Source: CAZDBA01 sp964503615
Lineage (GTDB): Bacteria; Planctomycetota; Planctomycetia; Pirellulales; Pirellulaceae
Direction: 5' to 3'
DNA: 64,000 nucleotides
Assembly (NCBI GenBank): GCA_964503615.1
Contig: CAZDBA010000002.1
Coordinates: 1-64,000, forward strand
A program made the position numbers and the translations under genes. Below, in pieces: positions 8,528 through 17,131 of the stretch. Each line of letters starts with the position of its first letter. Position 1 is the first letter of the stretch. A model generated the notes under the pieces. That model saw only the letters and a list, made by a program, of their open reading frames with translations. It was not told the origin of the DNA and searched no databases.

Positions 8528-9565
8528 CTACGCTTTTTCGGTCTCGTTGGCGCTGGTTGGGTGAACTGAGATCGCGAATTCCCTCGCGAACTCCGGCCAG
8601 CCTTTTGCGAGCGCGTGTACGACGATCTTCCATTGGACTCGATTGTTTGCTGACTTGAACGAATGCATTGCCCCCGAAGGCAGCTGCAGTTCGAACTGGT
8701 CAAAAAAAGATGAATTAGGTTGAATTGTGATGCCACGTTTCCGCATTAACCGTTGTTCGTAAACGTTTCGGCGTTCGGTGCGAATATTAGTTCCTTGATC
8801 AAAAGTCGCTTCCTCTTCACAAATCAGTTTAACATCCAGTAAATTGAGGCGAAGTCGACCAGGCTGTTCCAGAAACATTTGCACTGTGTCGCCCGGATGC
8901 AGCGGGTGCTTGGAAAGTTCGACCGTAGTCGGACCCATCCCTGAGATTCTCAACATTTGTCGGATGAACATTTGCACGATCCACAGCGTTGCAGGCACAA
9001 GGAATACCAAAATCGTAAACGCCAACCAGTCAACGGTGGTTTGCAGGGAGGTGTAAGCCGTAATCGAAACGAGAGTCAAGGCAACAGTCATGATCAAAGA
9101 CAGGCCAAGTGTTGAGAACAACGCCAGCGTCTTTTTACGAGACCCAACCAAACGGAAACGCAAGTTGGTTCCACGTACAGGAGTTTTCGGTAAAGCCGGT
9201 ACCGTTGGTAGATCTGCACGATGGCGACGGACTTCGTTTAATAGTTCGATTTCCCCCGCGCTTTTGACAATCGCGCCTTTTCTTTCTTCCGACGCAGCGA
9301 CTTTCCAGAGCGTGGCAAAGATCCGCAACAATCCGACAACGATCATCGCGAAACCAAGTACCAACCGCAGCACAAACATCCAAACAGGACGATACAGATT
9401 AGTACGGCCGAAGATCCAAACGAGGGACATGTTAACCGCGATGATTACGACGCCAGACAACAAAAGCATGGCAGCGAAAAGCGTTTCAGCGATTCCCGCC
9501 CACCAGCTGCGCCTGGAATGGCTGAACGCTCGGCGACTTGCAAATAGCCATCTCCAAGGGCTCAC
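8528..9565 (-). CDS. Membrane protein with arrestin-like C-terminal domain
   Basis: A 345-residue protein starting at GTG. Four hydrophobic helices are visible, at about residues 24-52, 62-86, 146-168 and 175-200. A basic cytosolic loop joins helices 2 and 3. From about 210 a beta-rich domain begins with HPGDTVQMFLEQPG, has a LICEEEATFDQGT turn, and ends with FELQLPSGAMHSF and VQWKIVVHALAKG. This domain resembles the next gene product along its whole length, suggesting duplication of an arrestin-like sandwich. It is the first gene of the operon leading to the P-loop ATPase. The function is unknown; a membrane sensor or scaffold is possible. Confidence 0.7.
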   Translation of the reverse strand: MSPWRWLFASRRAFSHSRRSWWAGIAETLFAAMLLLSGVVIIAVNMSLVWIFGRTNLYRPVWMFVLRLVLGFAMIVVGLLRIFATLWKVAASEERKGAIVKSAGEIELLNEVRRHRADLPTVPALPKTPVRGTNLRFRLVGSRKKTLALFSTLGLSLIMTVALTLVSITAYTSLQTTVDWLAFTILVFLVPATLWIVQMFIRQMLRISGMGPTTVELSKHPLHPGDTVQMFLEQPGRLRLNLLDVKLICEEEATFDQGTNIRTERRNVYEQRLMRKRGITIQPNSSFFDQFELQLPSGAMHSFKSANNRVQWKIVVHALAKGWPEFAREFAISVHPTSANETEKA

Positions 9566-9723
9566 GATAGGGCTCCGGCGGTTTGTGTATCAAAGGAAAA
9601 AAACAGACGAGGCTAACAGGAATTCGTAGACAAATTCTGCGCTCGTGCGGTCTCTATTCTAGCGACCACTCTCCATACCGAATGCGCGAATAACAGAATT
9701 CTCGAAAAATTGCTCGTCCATAT

Positions 9724-9760
9724 ACAAAATCAGGGCAAGTCATCGAACTGACTTGCCCTG
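9724..9760 (-). terminator. Intrinsic terminator, perfect 12-bp stem
   Basis: CAGGGCAAGTCA (9731-9742) and TGACTTGCCCTG (9749-9760) pair perfectly around a six-base loop. Read on the minus strand the hairpin is followed by ATTTTG. It lies 72 bases beyond the stop of the small secreted protein gene and should end that transcript. Confidence 0.7.
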
Positions 9761-9831
9761 TAGATTGGATCTTTTACGATTCGCAAATTTTCAAACCCTA
9801 AAGGTTTGCTTGACTTGCAAAACTTATCTTA

Positions 9832-10293
9832 TTATCTGCGGCCAAACAAACCACCGCGAGGAAGCGGAATCAGTCGATTGAAGTCCAATTGCGGAAGTGA
9901 CCGCCGATTGAAGTTGTTGTTGGGTAGAGTTGTTGGCGGGCACAAATCCCAATAGTTCTGGGATGCGAATCTGTCATAAGGCTCGGGTGCATTGGGATCA
10001 AACTCGGGTAGCTGAAAACAATTGCAGCCCTCTTTCTGAGCGCCAATCAATCCTGAGCCGAGAGCGGGATCGTATCCTTCGCCCTGACCGAAATTGGCCA
10101 AGTTGGGTTGCCCGGGTGCTTGGGCTTGGGCGGGTGCCGAGAAACCAGGAGCAGGTGCAACACCTCTGCTCCCAGAACCACTTCTGCTACCTGAACCACT
10201 TCTGCTACCTGATTGAGCACTAACATCGCTAGCTGCAAAACTGATCAGCATTGCAGCTGCGGCGGCCATTAAGAACTTGGTTTTTTGTTTCAT
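9832..10293 (-). CDS. Small secreted protein with Ser/Gly/Arg repeats
   Basis: A 153-residue protein from the ATG at 10293; an ATG 21 bases further upstream would add MESTGSQ before the basic n-region and is less likely. Residues 1-27 form a signal peptide (MKQKTKFLMAAAAAMLISFA, cleavage near DVSAQ). Next comes a short direct repeat (SGSRSGSG, encoded by an 18-base duplicated unit near 10170-10210) and a Pro/Ala-rich stretch. The C-terminal half has a CNC pair and ends in PRGGLFGRR. No known domain is recognised. It has its own terminator at 9724-9760. It is probably a periplasmic or surface protein. Confidence 0.7.
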   Translation of the reverse strand: MKQKTKFLMAAAAAMLISFAASDVSAQSGSRSGSGSRSGSGSRGVAPAPGFSAPAQAQAPGQPNLANFGQGEGYDPALGSGLIGAQKEGCNCFQLPEFDPNAPEPYDRFASQNYWDLCPPTTLPNNNFNRRSLPQLDFNRLIPLPRGGLFGRR

Positions 10294-10519
10294 TTGAGAT
10301 CCTGTAGATTCCATCCATTGTGACCGTCACATTCGTACGCTTTTTGTAGAATCGTCTCACGACACGAGTGCATTTTGCCCATCTGAAGAAAATCGCCCGA
10401 CATCACAGAGTGCCAGCCCAGATTTTCGACATACGTTGACAATAACGGTTACCAAAAATCAATGGATGCAGAACACTTCATCGGTTGTGCCGTTTTTGCG
10501 CGTGTAAACAGTCGGCTTA

Positions 10520-11773
10520 CTATTTCTGAAAACTATATAAGTGAGTCTTAGAGCGAAGAATCAACGAATTACCTGAGACCGCCGGCGATGCCATAAAACC
10601 GTTTCCCAGATTCGCCTCTGAAATCAACTCGTATTCCCGACCCGGTTTGAGAACCACAACTTTCCCACCCATCCCAAAGAAGTAAATTTTGTTGTTGGCG
10701 TAGATGGGCGAGGCGGCAAAATTGTCTTTGATTCTCTCCCGATAAAGCGTCCTTCCACTTTCCGCTTCGACACAAGAAATAACACCATCGTCCGCAACCA
10801 TGTAGAGTAGATCGTCCACCACGATAGGTGAACTTTTTTTGGCTACGCTACTACGGGTTGTCCATTTAATGTGTGAGTCCGTTACGTCATTGCTTCCATC
10901 TGGCTGAACGCCAATCATCTTTCCCATTCCGTTGGTAATGACCAAAATCCCGGTTTCAGCAACGACCGGTCTCGCCGACACATTCATGCCACCATGATAG
11001 GCAGTCCAAACAGGCTCACCATTTTCCGGATCGTAAGCAATCGTCGCAGCAGCAGAAGGGCAGACCAGTAGAGGCTTGCCATCGACTTCGACAATCAACG
11101 CAGTCCCATAAGCTTTTTTGCGGTCACCGTTATCCGTTTTGTAGTCAATATCCCGATCCGTTTTCCAAACCGTCTCTCCAGTTTCTGAATCCAAAGCGAC
11201 TACGTACTGCAAATCGAAGCCATCAAATGCAACAAATAGCTTTCCCTCATACAAGATCGGTGATGAAGCGGGCCCTCGAAAATGGTTGCATTCCAAGTCA
11301 CGTCGCTCCCAGATCGTTTCGCAATTCGCGGAATCCAAACAGGCCGTTCCATACTTACCGAAGTGTATGAAAACTTTACCGTCTGCTACGACAGGAGTAG
11401 GGCTCGCGTAGCTATTGAGTGAGTGACAACGTGCTGGAGTTTCGTTTTCAAAGACAACTTGATCGAAAATCTTGTCTCCGCTTTCAAGATCAAAGCACAG
11501 CACCGACATGGAACGTCCGTCTTCAGTCGCAGTGGTTAACCAGATTTTGCCCTCCCAGACTACGGGCGAAGACCATCCTTTTCCATGAACCTTGCTTTTC
11601 CATTTTGCTGACTGTTCCGAAAGTTCAACAGGTAAGTCAGCATCCGGTGCATGACCATTTGCGGTGAGTCCACGAAACTCAGGCCAGTTCCCTTGCTCCT
11701 GCCCACTTAATGTACCTGACAGGATGGCGCCTGCTAAACAGGCACCAACAACAAATGAAATTCGAATTCCCAT
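10520..11773 (-). CDS. PQQ-like beta-propeller repeat protein
   Basis: A secreted protein of 417 residues from the ATG at 11773, chosen because a signal peptide (MGIRISFVVGACLAGAILSG) begins there; the frame is open further upstream to 11893. The mature protein opens with NWPEFRGLTANG, the hallmark of planctomycete PQQ-like propellers. It then has repeated blades with the pattern ASPTPVVADGKVFIHFG, ALDSETGETVWK, ASPIYANNKIYFFG. The blades recall BamB and quinoprotein dehydrogenases, but no catalytic quinoprotein residues are evident, so a structural or binding role in the periplasm is more likely than an enzyme. It stands alone between a small secreted protein and a divergent FAD oxidoreductase. 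Confidence 0.88.
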   Translation of the reverse strand: MGIRISFVVGACLAGAILSGTLSGQEQGNWPEFRGLTANGHAPDADLPVELSEQSAKWKSKVHGKGWSSPVVWEGKIWLTTATEDGRSMSVLCFDLESGDKIFDQVVFENETPARCHSLNSYASPTPVVADGKVFIHFGKYGTACLDSANCETIWERRDLECNHFRGPASSPILYEGKLFVAFDGFDLQYVVALDSETGETVWKTDRDIDYKTDNGDRKKAYGTALIVEVDGKPLLVCPSAAATIAYDPENGEPVWTAYHGGMNVSARPVVAETGILVITNGMGKMIGVQPDGSNDVTDSHIKWTTRSSVAKKSSPIVVDDLLYMVADDGVISCVEAESGRTLYRERIKDNFAASPIYANNKIYFFGMGGKVVVLKPGREYELISEANLGNGFMASPAVSGNSLILRSKTHLYSFQK

Positions 11774-12028
11774 CAAGCAGCTCGATACTTTGTAATTGAA
11801 CATGAAAGCAAAGACAACAAAACGCTTCGTAGTTACCCCGCATTGTATACGAGACGGGTCTTCTTGCGGCTGGCAAATGCAAACGAGTAGCATGGTAAAA
11901 CAATCAATTTAAGTTAATTTGTACTGGGCATTGCGGATAGCTAATTTGCCTCGTCGAATACGATCCACGGAGCAGTGAATTATTTCTTGTGTACTCGATT
12001 GTTTTTTTAGTCTGCAACGAAAGTAAGT

Positions 12029-13303
12029 ATGAAAGTTGGAATCATTGGGAGCGGAATTGGAGGGCTTGCCGCTGCCTACTTTCTAAATCAGCAGGGGCAA
12101 CAAGTTACTTTACTTGAGAAACTGCCCGACATCGGAATGGACGCCCATCGAATTTCACTCGACCTTGAAGGACAGCAGATTGAGGGTGACGTCCCTTCGC
12201 GAATGTTTAACGAACTGCAGTGGCCTGAGCTTTGTTCGCTCTATAAAGAGATCGGTGTCGAATCAGTTCCTGTTGACCCAACGCAATCGTTCAGCCGAGT
12301 CGATCAATCGGTTTATTTAAAGCTGGACATCGCTAACCGGCCGCGACTTGCGCTCAACATGCTAAAAGACCGGCGGCTTCGTGCCATTGCGACTGATATT
12401 GAGCGACTGCAAAAACAGGGAACCGGTGATTTAATGAACGATCACCTGCGCGATCTTTCGCTTGGTGAATATTTGCGCAACAACAACTACTCATTTGAGT
12501 TCGTACAAGAGTTTTTGTATCCCACATTGTCGTCAACTGTGTTTACTTGCAGCTATCAGGCACTGGACAACTATCCTTCAGCGATCGCCTTGGCGACCTT
12601 AAAGCGACTGTTTGACAGCCCCAAACTATTACGAACAAAATTCGGCACCTCGGATGTCGTCCAGAGGTTAACCAAGGGAATCAAAGAGATCCGAACTTCG
12701 ACGAAAGTCGAGTCGTTTACAGAGCAGGGAGAAGAAGTTTTCGTGCGACATTCCTATGGAACCGAGCGATTCGACCACTTGATCGTAGCGACTCAAGCCA
12801 ACCACATAGAAGGAATGTACGACGCGATCAGTGAAGTTGAACGGCTCACTCTACAGGGATTTCAATATGAAAATGTTGATGTTATCGTTCATACGGACCG
12901 CGCACTGCTGCCGAAAGCAAAAAAACACTGGTCCACGTTCAACATGATACTTGCCAAACCGGACGAACCGGCTGCCGCGATGTGCAGCGTTTGGATGAAT
13001 CGTTTTCACGATGGTTGGAACTTACAATCGCCTGTTTTTCAAACGATCAATCCTTTGGTCCAACCGCAAAAGGAATCCGTGCTTGCCCGAATCTCGCTCC
13101 AACGTCCGGTTGTTTCCCAACATACTTATCAACTTTGGGAGCAACTTGCTCAGATTCAAAACGCGCCCGGTCGACGTATTTGGTTCGCGGGCTCATACGC
13201 TTCTGAAGGATTGCCTCTATTAGAAACGGGTGTTCGATCTGCAAAACAAATCGCACTTCGGATTGGAAAGCCCAGCCTTACGCAGCTTGAGCAGCTTGAT
13301 TGA
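12029..13303 (+). CDS. FAD-dependent oxidoreductase, amine oxidase-like
   Basis: A 424-residue flavoprotein. The N-terminus has a perfect dinucleotide-binding fold (VGIIGSGIGGLAAAYFL, then an acidic residue in LLEK). Near the C-terminus the FAD-binding motif appears as IWFAGSYASEGLPLLETGVRSA. The middle resembles predicted NAD/FAD proteins related to phytoene desaturases and COG2907. There is no signal peptide. It lies 185 bases upstream of the double-glycine peptide gene on the same strand, but that gene seems to have its own promoter, so a link between the two is only a possibility. The substrate is unknown. Confidence 0.85.
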   Translation: MKVGIIGSGIGGLAAAYFLNQQGQQVTLLEKLPDIGMDAHRISLDLEGQQIEGDVPSRMFNELQWPELCSLYKEIGVESVPVDPTQSFSRVDQSVYLKLDIANRPRLALNMLKDRRLRAIATDIERLQKQGTGDLMNDHLRDLSLGEYLRNNNYSFEFVQEFLYPTLSSTVFTCSYQALDNYPSAIALATLKRLFDSPKLLRTKFGTSDVVQRLTKGIKEIRTSTKVESFTEQGEEVFVRHSYGTERFDHLIVATQANHIEGMYDAISEVERLTLQGFQYENVDVIVHTDRALLPKAKKHWSTFNMILAKPDEPAAAMCSVWMNRFHDGWNLQSPVFQTINPLVQPQKESVLARISLQRPVVSQHTYQLWEQLAQIQNAPGRRIWFAGSYASEGLPLLETGVRSAKQIALRIGKPSLTQLEQLD

Positions 13304-13414
13304 CTCAAAGGCTGGGAGCTGGGTCCACGAAAAAAGTGATCACGGTGATTTCCAGGCAAAACACTCATTTTCCGACAAAAGGCAGCCTGCCAAAATATCG
13401 AGATCTTGCTTTCG

Positions 13415-13443
13415 TTGAAGATGTATTTGCGATCGACTAAATT
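13415..13443 (+). promoter_or_regulatory. Candidate promoter for the double-glycine peptide gene
   Basis: TTGAAG (13415-13420) and TAAATT (13438-13443) are each 4/6 matches to sigma-70 boxes, with the ideal spacing of 17 bases. Transcription would start near 13450, leaving a leader of about 40 bases before the ATG at 13489. The match is moderate; planctomycete promoters often deviate from the consensus. Confidence 0.35.
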
Positions 13444-13488
13444 CACAGCTCGCGTTTTTTTACAAATCGGAGAACTGGAGATACACCA

Positions 13489-13626
13489 ATGAGCAACCAC
13501 CAAATTGAACCTACGATCGAACTTTCAGAAACTGAACTCGAGATTATCGAAGGTGGAGGAAATTTAGGAAACTTACCTACTATTGATGCGGCCGCAAAAA
13601 GCTCTGCAAAGACCTATAACATCTAA
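13489..13626 (+). CDS. Peptide precursor with double-glycine leader
   Basis: This 45-residue peptide contains a near-perfect double-glycine leader: LSETELEIIEGG has the expected residues at -12 (L), -11 (S), -8 (E), -7 (L), -4 (I), -2 and -1 (G). Cleavage after GG would release a 22-residue core beginning GNLGNLPTID and ending SSAKTYNI. The core has no Cys, so no lanthionine or disulfide is expected. A good ribosome site (GGAG at 13477-13480, eight bases before ATG) and a strong terminator (13633-13671) support expression. Such leaders are processed by C39-peptidase ABC exporters; none is in this window. It could be a bacteriocin, a modified-peptide precursor or a signalling peptide. Confidence 0.75.
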   Translation: MSNHQIEPTIELSETELEIIEGGGNLGNLPTIDAAAKSSAKTYNI

Positions 13627-13632
13627 CGAGAT

Positions 13633-13671
13633 AGGGGGAAGGCAAAACCGCCTTCCCCCTTTTTCTTTTTT
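13633..13671 (+). terminator. Strong intrinsic terminator
   Basis: AGGGGGAAGGC (13633-13643) pairs with GCCTTCCCCCT (13650-13660) around an AAAACC loop. It is followed by a T-rich tract (TTTTTCTTTTTT, 13660-13671). It begins seven bases after the stop codon of the 45-residue peptide gene, so that gene is a compact single-gene transcription unit. Confidence 0.9.
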
Positions 13672-13717
13672 GCACGGCACTTTAAGCGCGGCCATGACGT
13701 TGGCTGGCAGATCTTTT

Positions 13718-15370
13718 TTAGACCGACTCTTCTTCTATTGCATTGATTTCGCTATGGATCGCAGAAAGCCTTCGCACCCAAGACGACACGCCCGTGTTTT
13801 TGAAAAACTTGGCAGCGTCTTTTGCATCATTCCGATTTTCGAAAACACCATAAACAATGACATACCAAACTTTGAAACGACCCTTTTTGGTATAGAGTGA
13901 ATAGTCGCCTTCTTGAGTCAGTTTCGCCAGAAATTCACGAGCCCATTTTTCTGAGGTGAATGTCATCAACTGGACAGTGAAACTCGATCCAGGATTACTC
14001 AAAAGCCAATCAGTCCCTTTTTCATTGACTTTAGGATTATCCAAAACAGAACTTTTGCCGTCTTTTCCATCGGCTTGATCGTCGAATTCTGCTTCGCATT
14101 TGTCAACTTCTTTCTCAATGCTTTCCAGCCCTTCCAAGCTCTTAAGCTTTTGTATGGGGCGACTTTGGTCGATGTGTCCGAGTTCTTTTTCCTGTTTCCG
14201 ATCAGAAGTATTTGGGTCTGCATTGCTCAGTTCAGGAGGGGTGCTTAGCTCTGAATCGGTATGGGGGCGTTTTGCCAAAGAGATATCAACGGGACGACCA
14301 TAATAGAAGCCTTGCGCGTATTTCATACCCAACTTTTGTAGAACTTTGTGGTCTTCTTCGTTTTCGACGAATTCCGCCATAGGAGAGATCCCCATTTCGG
14401 TCGTCATCTTTACCATCGCAGAAATCAACCGCTGTTGTTTCTCATCAGCTTTGCCTATCCCCTGCACCAATGCACCGGCGAACTTAACGATCTCAGGTGA
14501 AATCTTGTTCAATTCCGACAATCGAATCTGCCCTGCTCCGAAATCGTAAATCGCCAACTTGATTTCCAAGTCGTTCAATGCCGCATTCAATTCAACAATC
14601 GTTTCGTGGGAATCCAAAAAAGATTCTGGCAATTCGATTACAATCTCGCGGTTTGGATATTCCTCTCTTACTTCTTTCAACGACTCAATTATTGATGAAT
14701 GCTCCAACTCCGACGGATGAGTATTTACAAACATTATTTGGTCAGCCTGAAGTTCTTTGTCGGCCACTTCGAATCCGCGTAGACGAAGCACACGACTTAG
14801 CTCGGCTTCTCGATCCAGGTCTTTTGCAGCCGAGAACATTTGATCTGGTGTGGAGAGACCGAACAGGCTACTGCGACCCAGAACTTCGAAACCAACTCGT
14901 GACAATTTGATGTCAGAAATGTCAAAGATTGGTTGAAAAACAGGACTTGCTCCTGAGTCAAGTAACCGATGAAACCTCTCTTCTGGCGACTCGGCTGCTT
15001 CTGGAGAAAAATTCTCCAATGTCGCCATCACACGACGGCCACTCACACTAAGTTCGACTTCGAAAGTTGAACTGCCAAATTGCAGGGTATCTCCCGCTTT
15101 GAGCTTTACCCCGGACTCAATACGGTTTCCGTTTACAAACGTTCCGTTTGTACTATTAAGATCGTAGATCCAAAGCACACCTTCTTTTTCCAAAATCTCA
15201 GCATGGAGCCCAGAAACATTTCGACAGGAAATGATAAGATCAAATCCTTCGCGACGTCCAATCCGAAACGGGGGCGTAATAACAATCGTCCGTGGCAGGT
15301 CCAGATGATCGTTTTGCGAGATTAGAGTCCAAGTATTCACGGCTGGAACCGGTTGCGTGTGCATGGCCAT
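13718..15370 (-). CDS. FHA-EAL-SPOR three-domain protein
   Basis: A 550-residue protein with an unusual domain order. An FHA phosphothreonine-binding domain spans about 25-110 (RIGRR, SGLHAEI, DLNSTNGTFVNG). An EAL-type domain spans 130-365 and a SPOR domain about 461-540 (SFTVQLMTFTSEKWAREF). The EAL signature is degenerate: the EAL motif is EVLGR (162-166), the first Asp of DDFG is Tyr (Y275-D276), and AEGVE is AEFVE. E246, K296 and Q353 remain. It probably binds but does not efficiently cleave cyclic di-GMP. SPOR normally binds peptidoglycan, yet no signal or membrane helix is seen. It is convergent with the double-glycine peptide gene. Confidence 0.82.
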   Translation of the reverse strand: MAMHTQPVPAVNTWTLISQNDHLDLPRTIVITPPFRIGRREGFDLIISCRNVSGLHAEILEKEGVLWIYDLNSTNGTFVNGNRIESGVKLKAGDTLQFGSSTFEVELSVSGRRVMATLENFSPEAAESPEERFHRLLDSGASPVFQPIFDISDIKLSRVGFEVLGRSSLFGLSTPDQMFSAAKDLDREAELSRVLRLRGFEVADKELQADQIMFVNTHPSELEHSSIIESLKEVREEYPNREIVIELPESFLDSHETIVELNAALNDLEIKLAIYDFGAGQIRLSELNKISPEIVKFAGALVQGIGKADEKQQRLISAMVKMTTEMGISPMAEFVENEEDHKVLQKLGMKYAQGFYYGRPVDISLAKRPHTDSELSTPPELSNADPNTSDRKQEKELGHIDQSRPIQKLKSLEGLESIEKEVDKCEAEFDDQADGKDGKSSVLDNPKVNEKGTDWLLSNPGSSFTVQLMTFTSEKWAREFLAKLTQEGDYSLYTKKGRFKVWYVIVYGVFENRNDAKDAAKFFKNTGVSSWVRRLSAIHSEINAIEEESV

Positions 15371-15533
15371 TGGTTGTCAATTCAAATCTTTTAGAACTAA
15401 TTTGGTTTAGACAAATCTAGGTCGTAGCCAATTAGTAAGCAAAAGTATCGAAACCAGTTCGAAAATAGTCTCGCGTACTTGAAACGATTTTGACGACAGA
15501 AGTGATTATTCCGGCGAAAATCGCCATGTGGGG

Positions 15534-17009
15534 CTATCTGTTGGACTCGCCAAACAATTCCCAACCAGTGAACAGTTGCGCTTCTTCCAGCGTTTCCAAG
15601 CTCAACTGATTCGCCCCAGCCCCATCCAAGAATAACGGCTGGCCATTGGCTAAGTGATAAGAATTGAAATTCACATTGAGTTGTTGGCCAATCGTAAGGT
15701 TGGAAATGATCCCGCCCTCCCGATTGTTAATGAACATATTTCGAACGATAACGTTATCAATGTCTTGAGTTCGCGACAGCTTGACAGCGCTTCCATTGCC
15801 AGGAACGTCCGATTGAAATCCGTTTTGAACAAAACGATTGTCGTTGATAATTGCGTTAGGGCTGATAGTCAAATTCAAACCTGACCCCATATTTCGCAAC
15901 AGAAAGTTCCGGCTAACTTGGACAGAATCACCTTCCATTAGATCCAGAATCATTCCGTTGCCATCGATGCCAGTTAAATCGATTTGATAACTGGCCCAAT
16001 TGTCCGTCACTAAATTTCCCTCACCCGAGGAATGCACATTGATCGCTGAACTCCCTGGAAATCGCATCGTTTCAGAATAGTAACCACCACGGCGAACGTC
16101 GTTGTTTGCGATTATGCAATTGGTCGCACCTTCCTGAAGCGAGATATGATTGATCCCGCTGTAGGCGACAAAGTTATCTCGAATCACAACATTGTCCGAT
16201 TGCCTGCGGATAAAAATACCTGTGTCAAACGAATACGTAATACGGTTATCCCTAATCAAGCTATCTCGCAACCCTGGCGCCGGCTCCCAACCAAACACGC
16301 CATTGACGCAATGCGAAATAGAATTTTCAGCGATCGTAATATCCCGACAACCGCGACACTGAATCCCGGCCCAATAACCGTCGATTCTAGTGTTGACGAT
16401 GGTAATGTGTTCGGCATTAAAAACATCAATTCCGCTCACGAACTCCAATTCGGATATGACGTCAAAATAAGTCGAAAACATCGCTTCGATAACATTTGCT
16501 CTTTGGGAATAGTCGGCAGTGAAGTCGATCGGATTCTCAGGATCCACTGGTACATCACGAACGATCACTGGCATATCCTGCCAGCCTTCAAACTCCTCGA
16601 ACTGCGAATTCGTGAACTGAAATCCTGAAACCCGCACGTATTCGCAATTCTGGATCAAAAACGAATGCACAATCGCATTGCCCGCTCCCAGAATTTGAAT
16701 TTCATTTCCATCAGTTCCCGATTTCAAGACTGGAATCACACCCTCACCAAATCCCGAATCTTCGTTCCGATAATCTCCTGGACGGACTACGACTACATCA
16801 CCGGGTTGCGTTTTTTGCAGCGCGGCGTTAATCGTTCGCAGAGGCTGAGCGCTTACCGTCCCCGAGTTTGAGTCTGATGCCGAAGCAGAGTCATCGACAA
16901 AATAGACTTCTGCTTTGAGATCGGTCGTTAAAACAAACACGAGCCCGAGGCTCAAAAGGAACAGCCCAAAACAAGCAAACACATGGTTCGGAATTAAATA
17001 AAACTTCAT
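15534..17009 (-). CDS. Secreted right-handed beta-helix protein
   Basis: A 491-residue protein from the ATG at 17009, where a signal peptide begins (hydrophobic FACFGLFLLSLGLVFVLTT, cleavage near LKA); the frame is open up to 17117. The mature N-terminus EVYFVDDSASASDSN and the following LRTINAALQKTQPGDVVVVRPGDY are typical of pectate-lyase/NosD-like beta-helices. The body consists of repeated N-rich coils (ITIVNTRIDGY, ITIAENSISHC, VVIRDNFVAYSG, CIIANNDVRRG). It is probably a periplasmic or surface carbohydrate-active or binding protein. No catalytic residues can be assigned. It lies 122 bases downstream of sixA on the same strand. Confidence 0.85.
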   Translation of the reverse strand: MKFYLIPNHVFACFGLFLLSLGLVFVLTTDLKAEVYFVDDSASASDSNSGTVSAQPLRTINAALQKTQPGDVVVVRPGDYRNEDSGFGEGVIPVLKSGTDGNEIQILGAGNAIVHSFLIQNCEYVRVSGFQFTNSQFEEFEGWQDMPVIVRDVPVDPENPIDFTADYSQRANVIEAMFSTYFDVISELEFVSGIDVFNAEHITIVNTRIDGYWAGIQCRGCRDITIAENSISHCVNGVFGWEPAPGLRDSLIRDNRITYSFDTGIFIRRQSDNVVIRDNFVAYSGINHISLQEGATNCIIANNDVRRGGYYSETMRFPGSSAINVHSSGEGNLVTDNWASYQIDLTGIDGNGMILDLMEGDSVQVSRNFLLRNMGSGLNLTISPNAIINDNRFVQNGFQSDVPGNGSAVKLSRTQDIDNVIVRNMFINNREGGIISNLTIGQQLNVNFNSYHLANGQPLFLDGAGANQLSLETLEEAQLFTGWELFGESNR

Positions 17010-17131
17010 CGTGAAAAGTAATCCTGGTGAGAAAATCAAAGCAGCCCCACAATAGAAAAGAGGGCGATTTGGAATGAGGGAAAAGGAGGTTTTCAATCCG
17101 CCCTTAATTATCTTCATTCAGCCTGAGTTTT

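Noticed and set aside
8112..9629. Plus-strand frames opposite the arrestin-like operon (8112-8462 and 9090-9629)
   Set aside because: They are shadows of the minus-strand genes, Ser/Arg-rich and without any recognisable domain.
12029..13626. FAD oxidoreductase as the modifying enzyme of the double-glycine peptide
   Set aside because: The genes are adjacent, but the peptide gene has its own promoter and terminator, the oxidoreductase has no peptide-recognition domain, and no other maturation gene is nearby.
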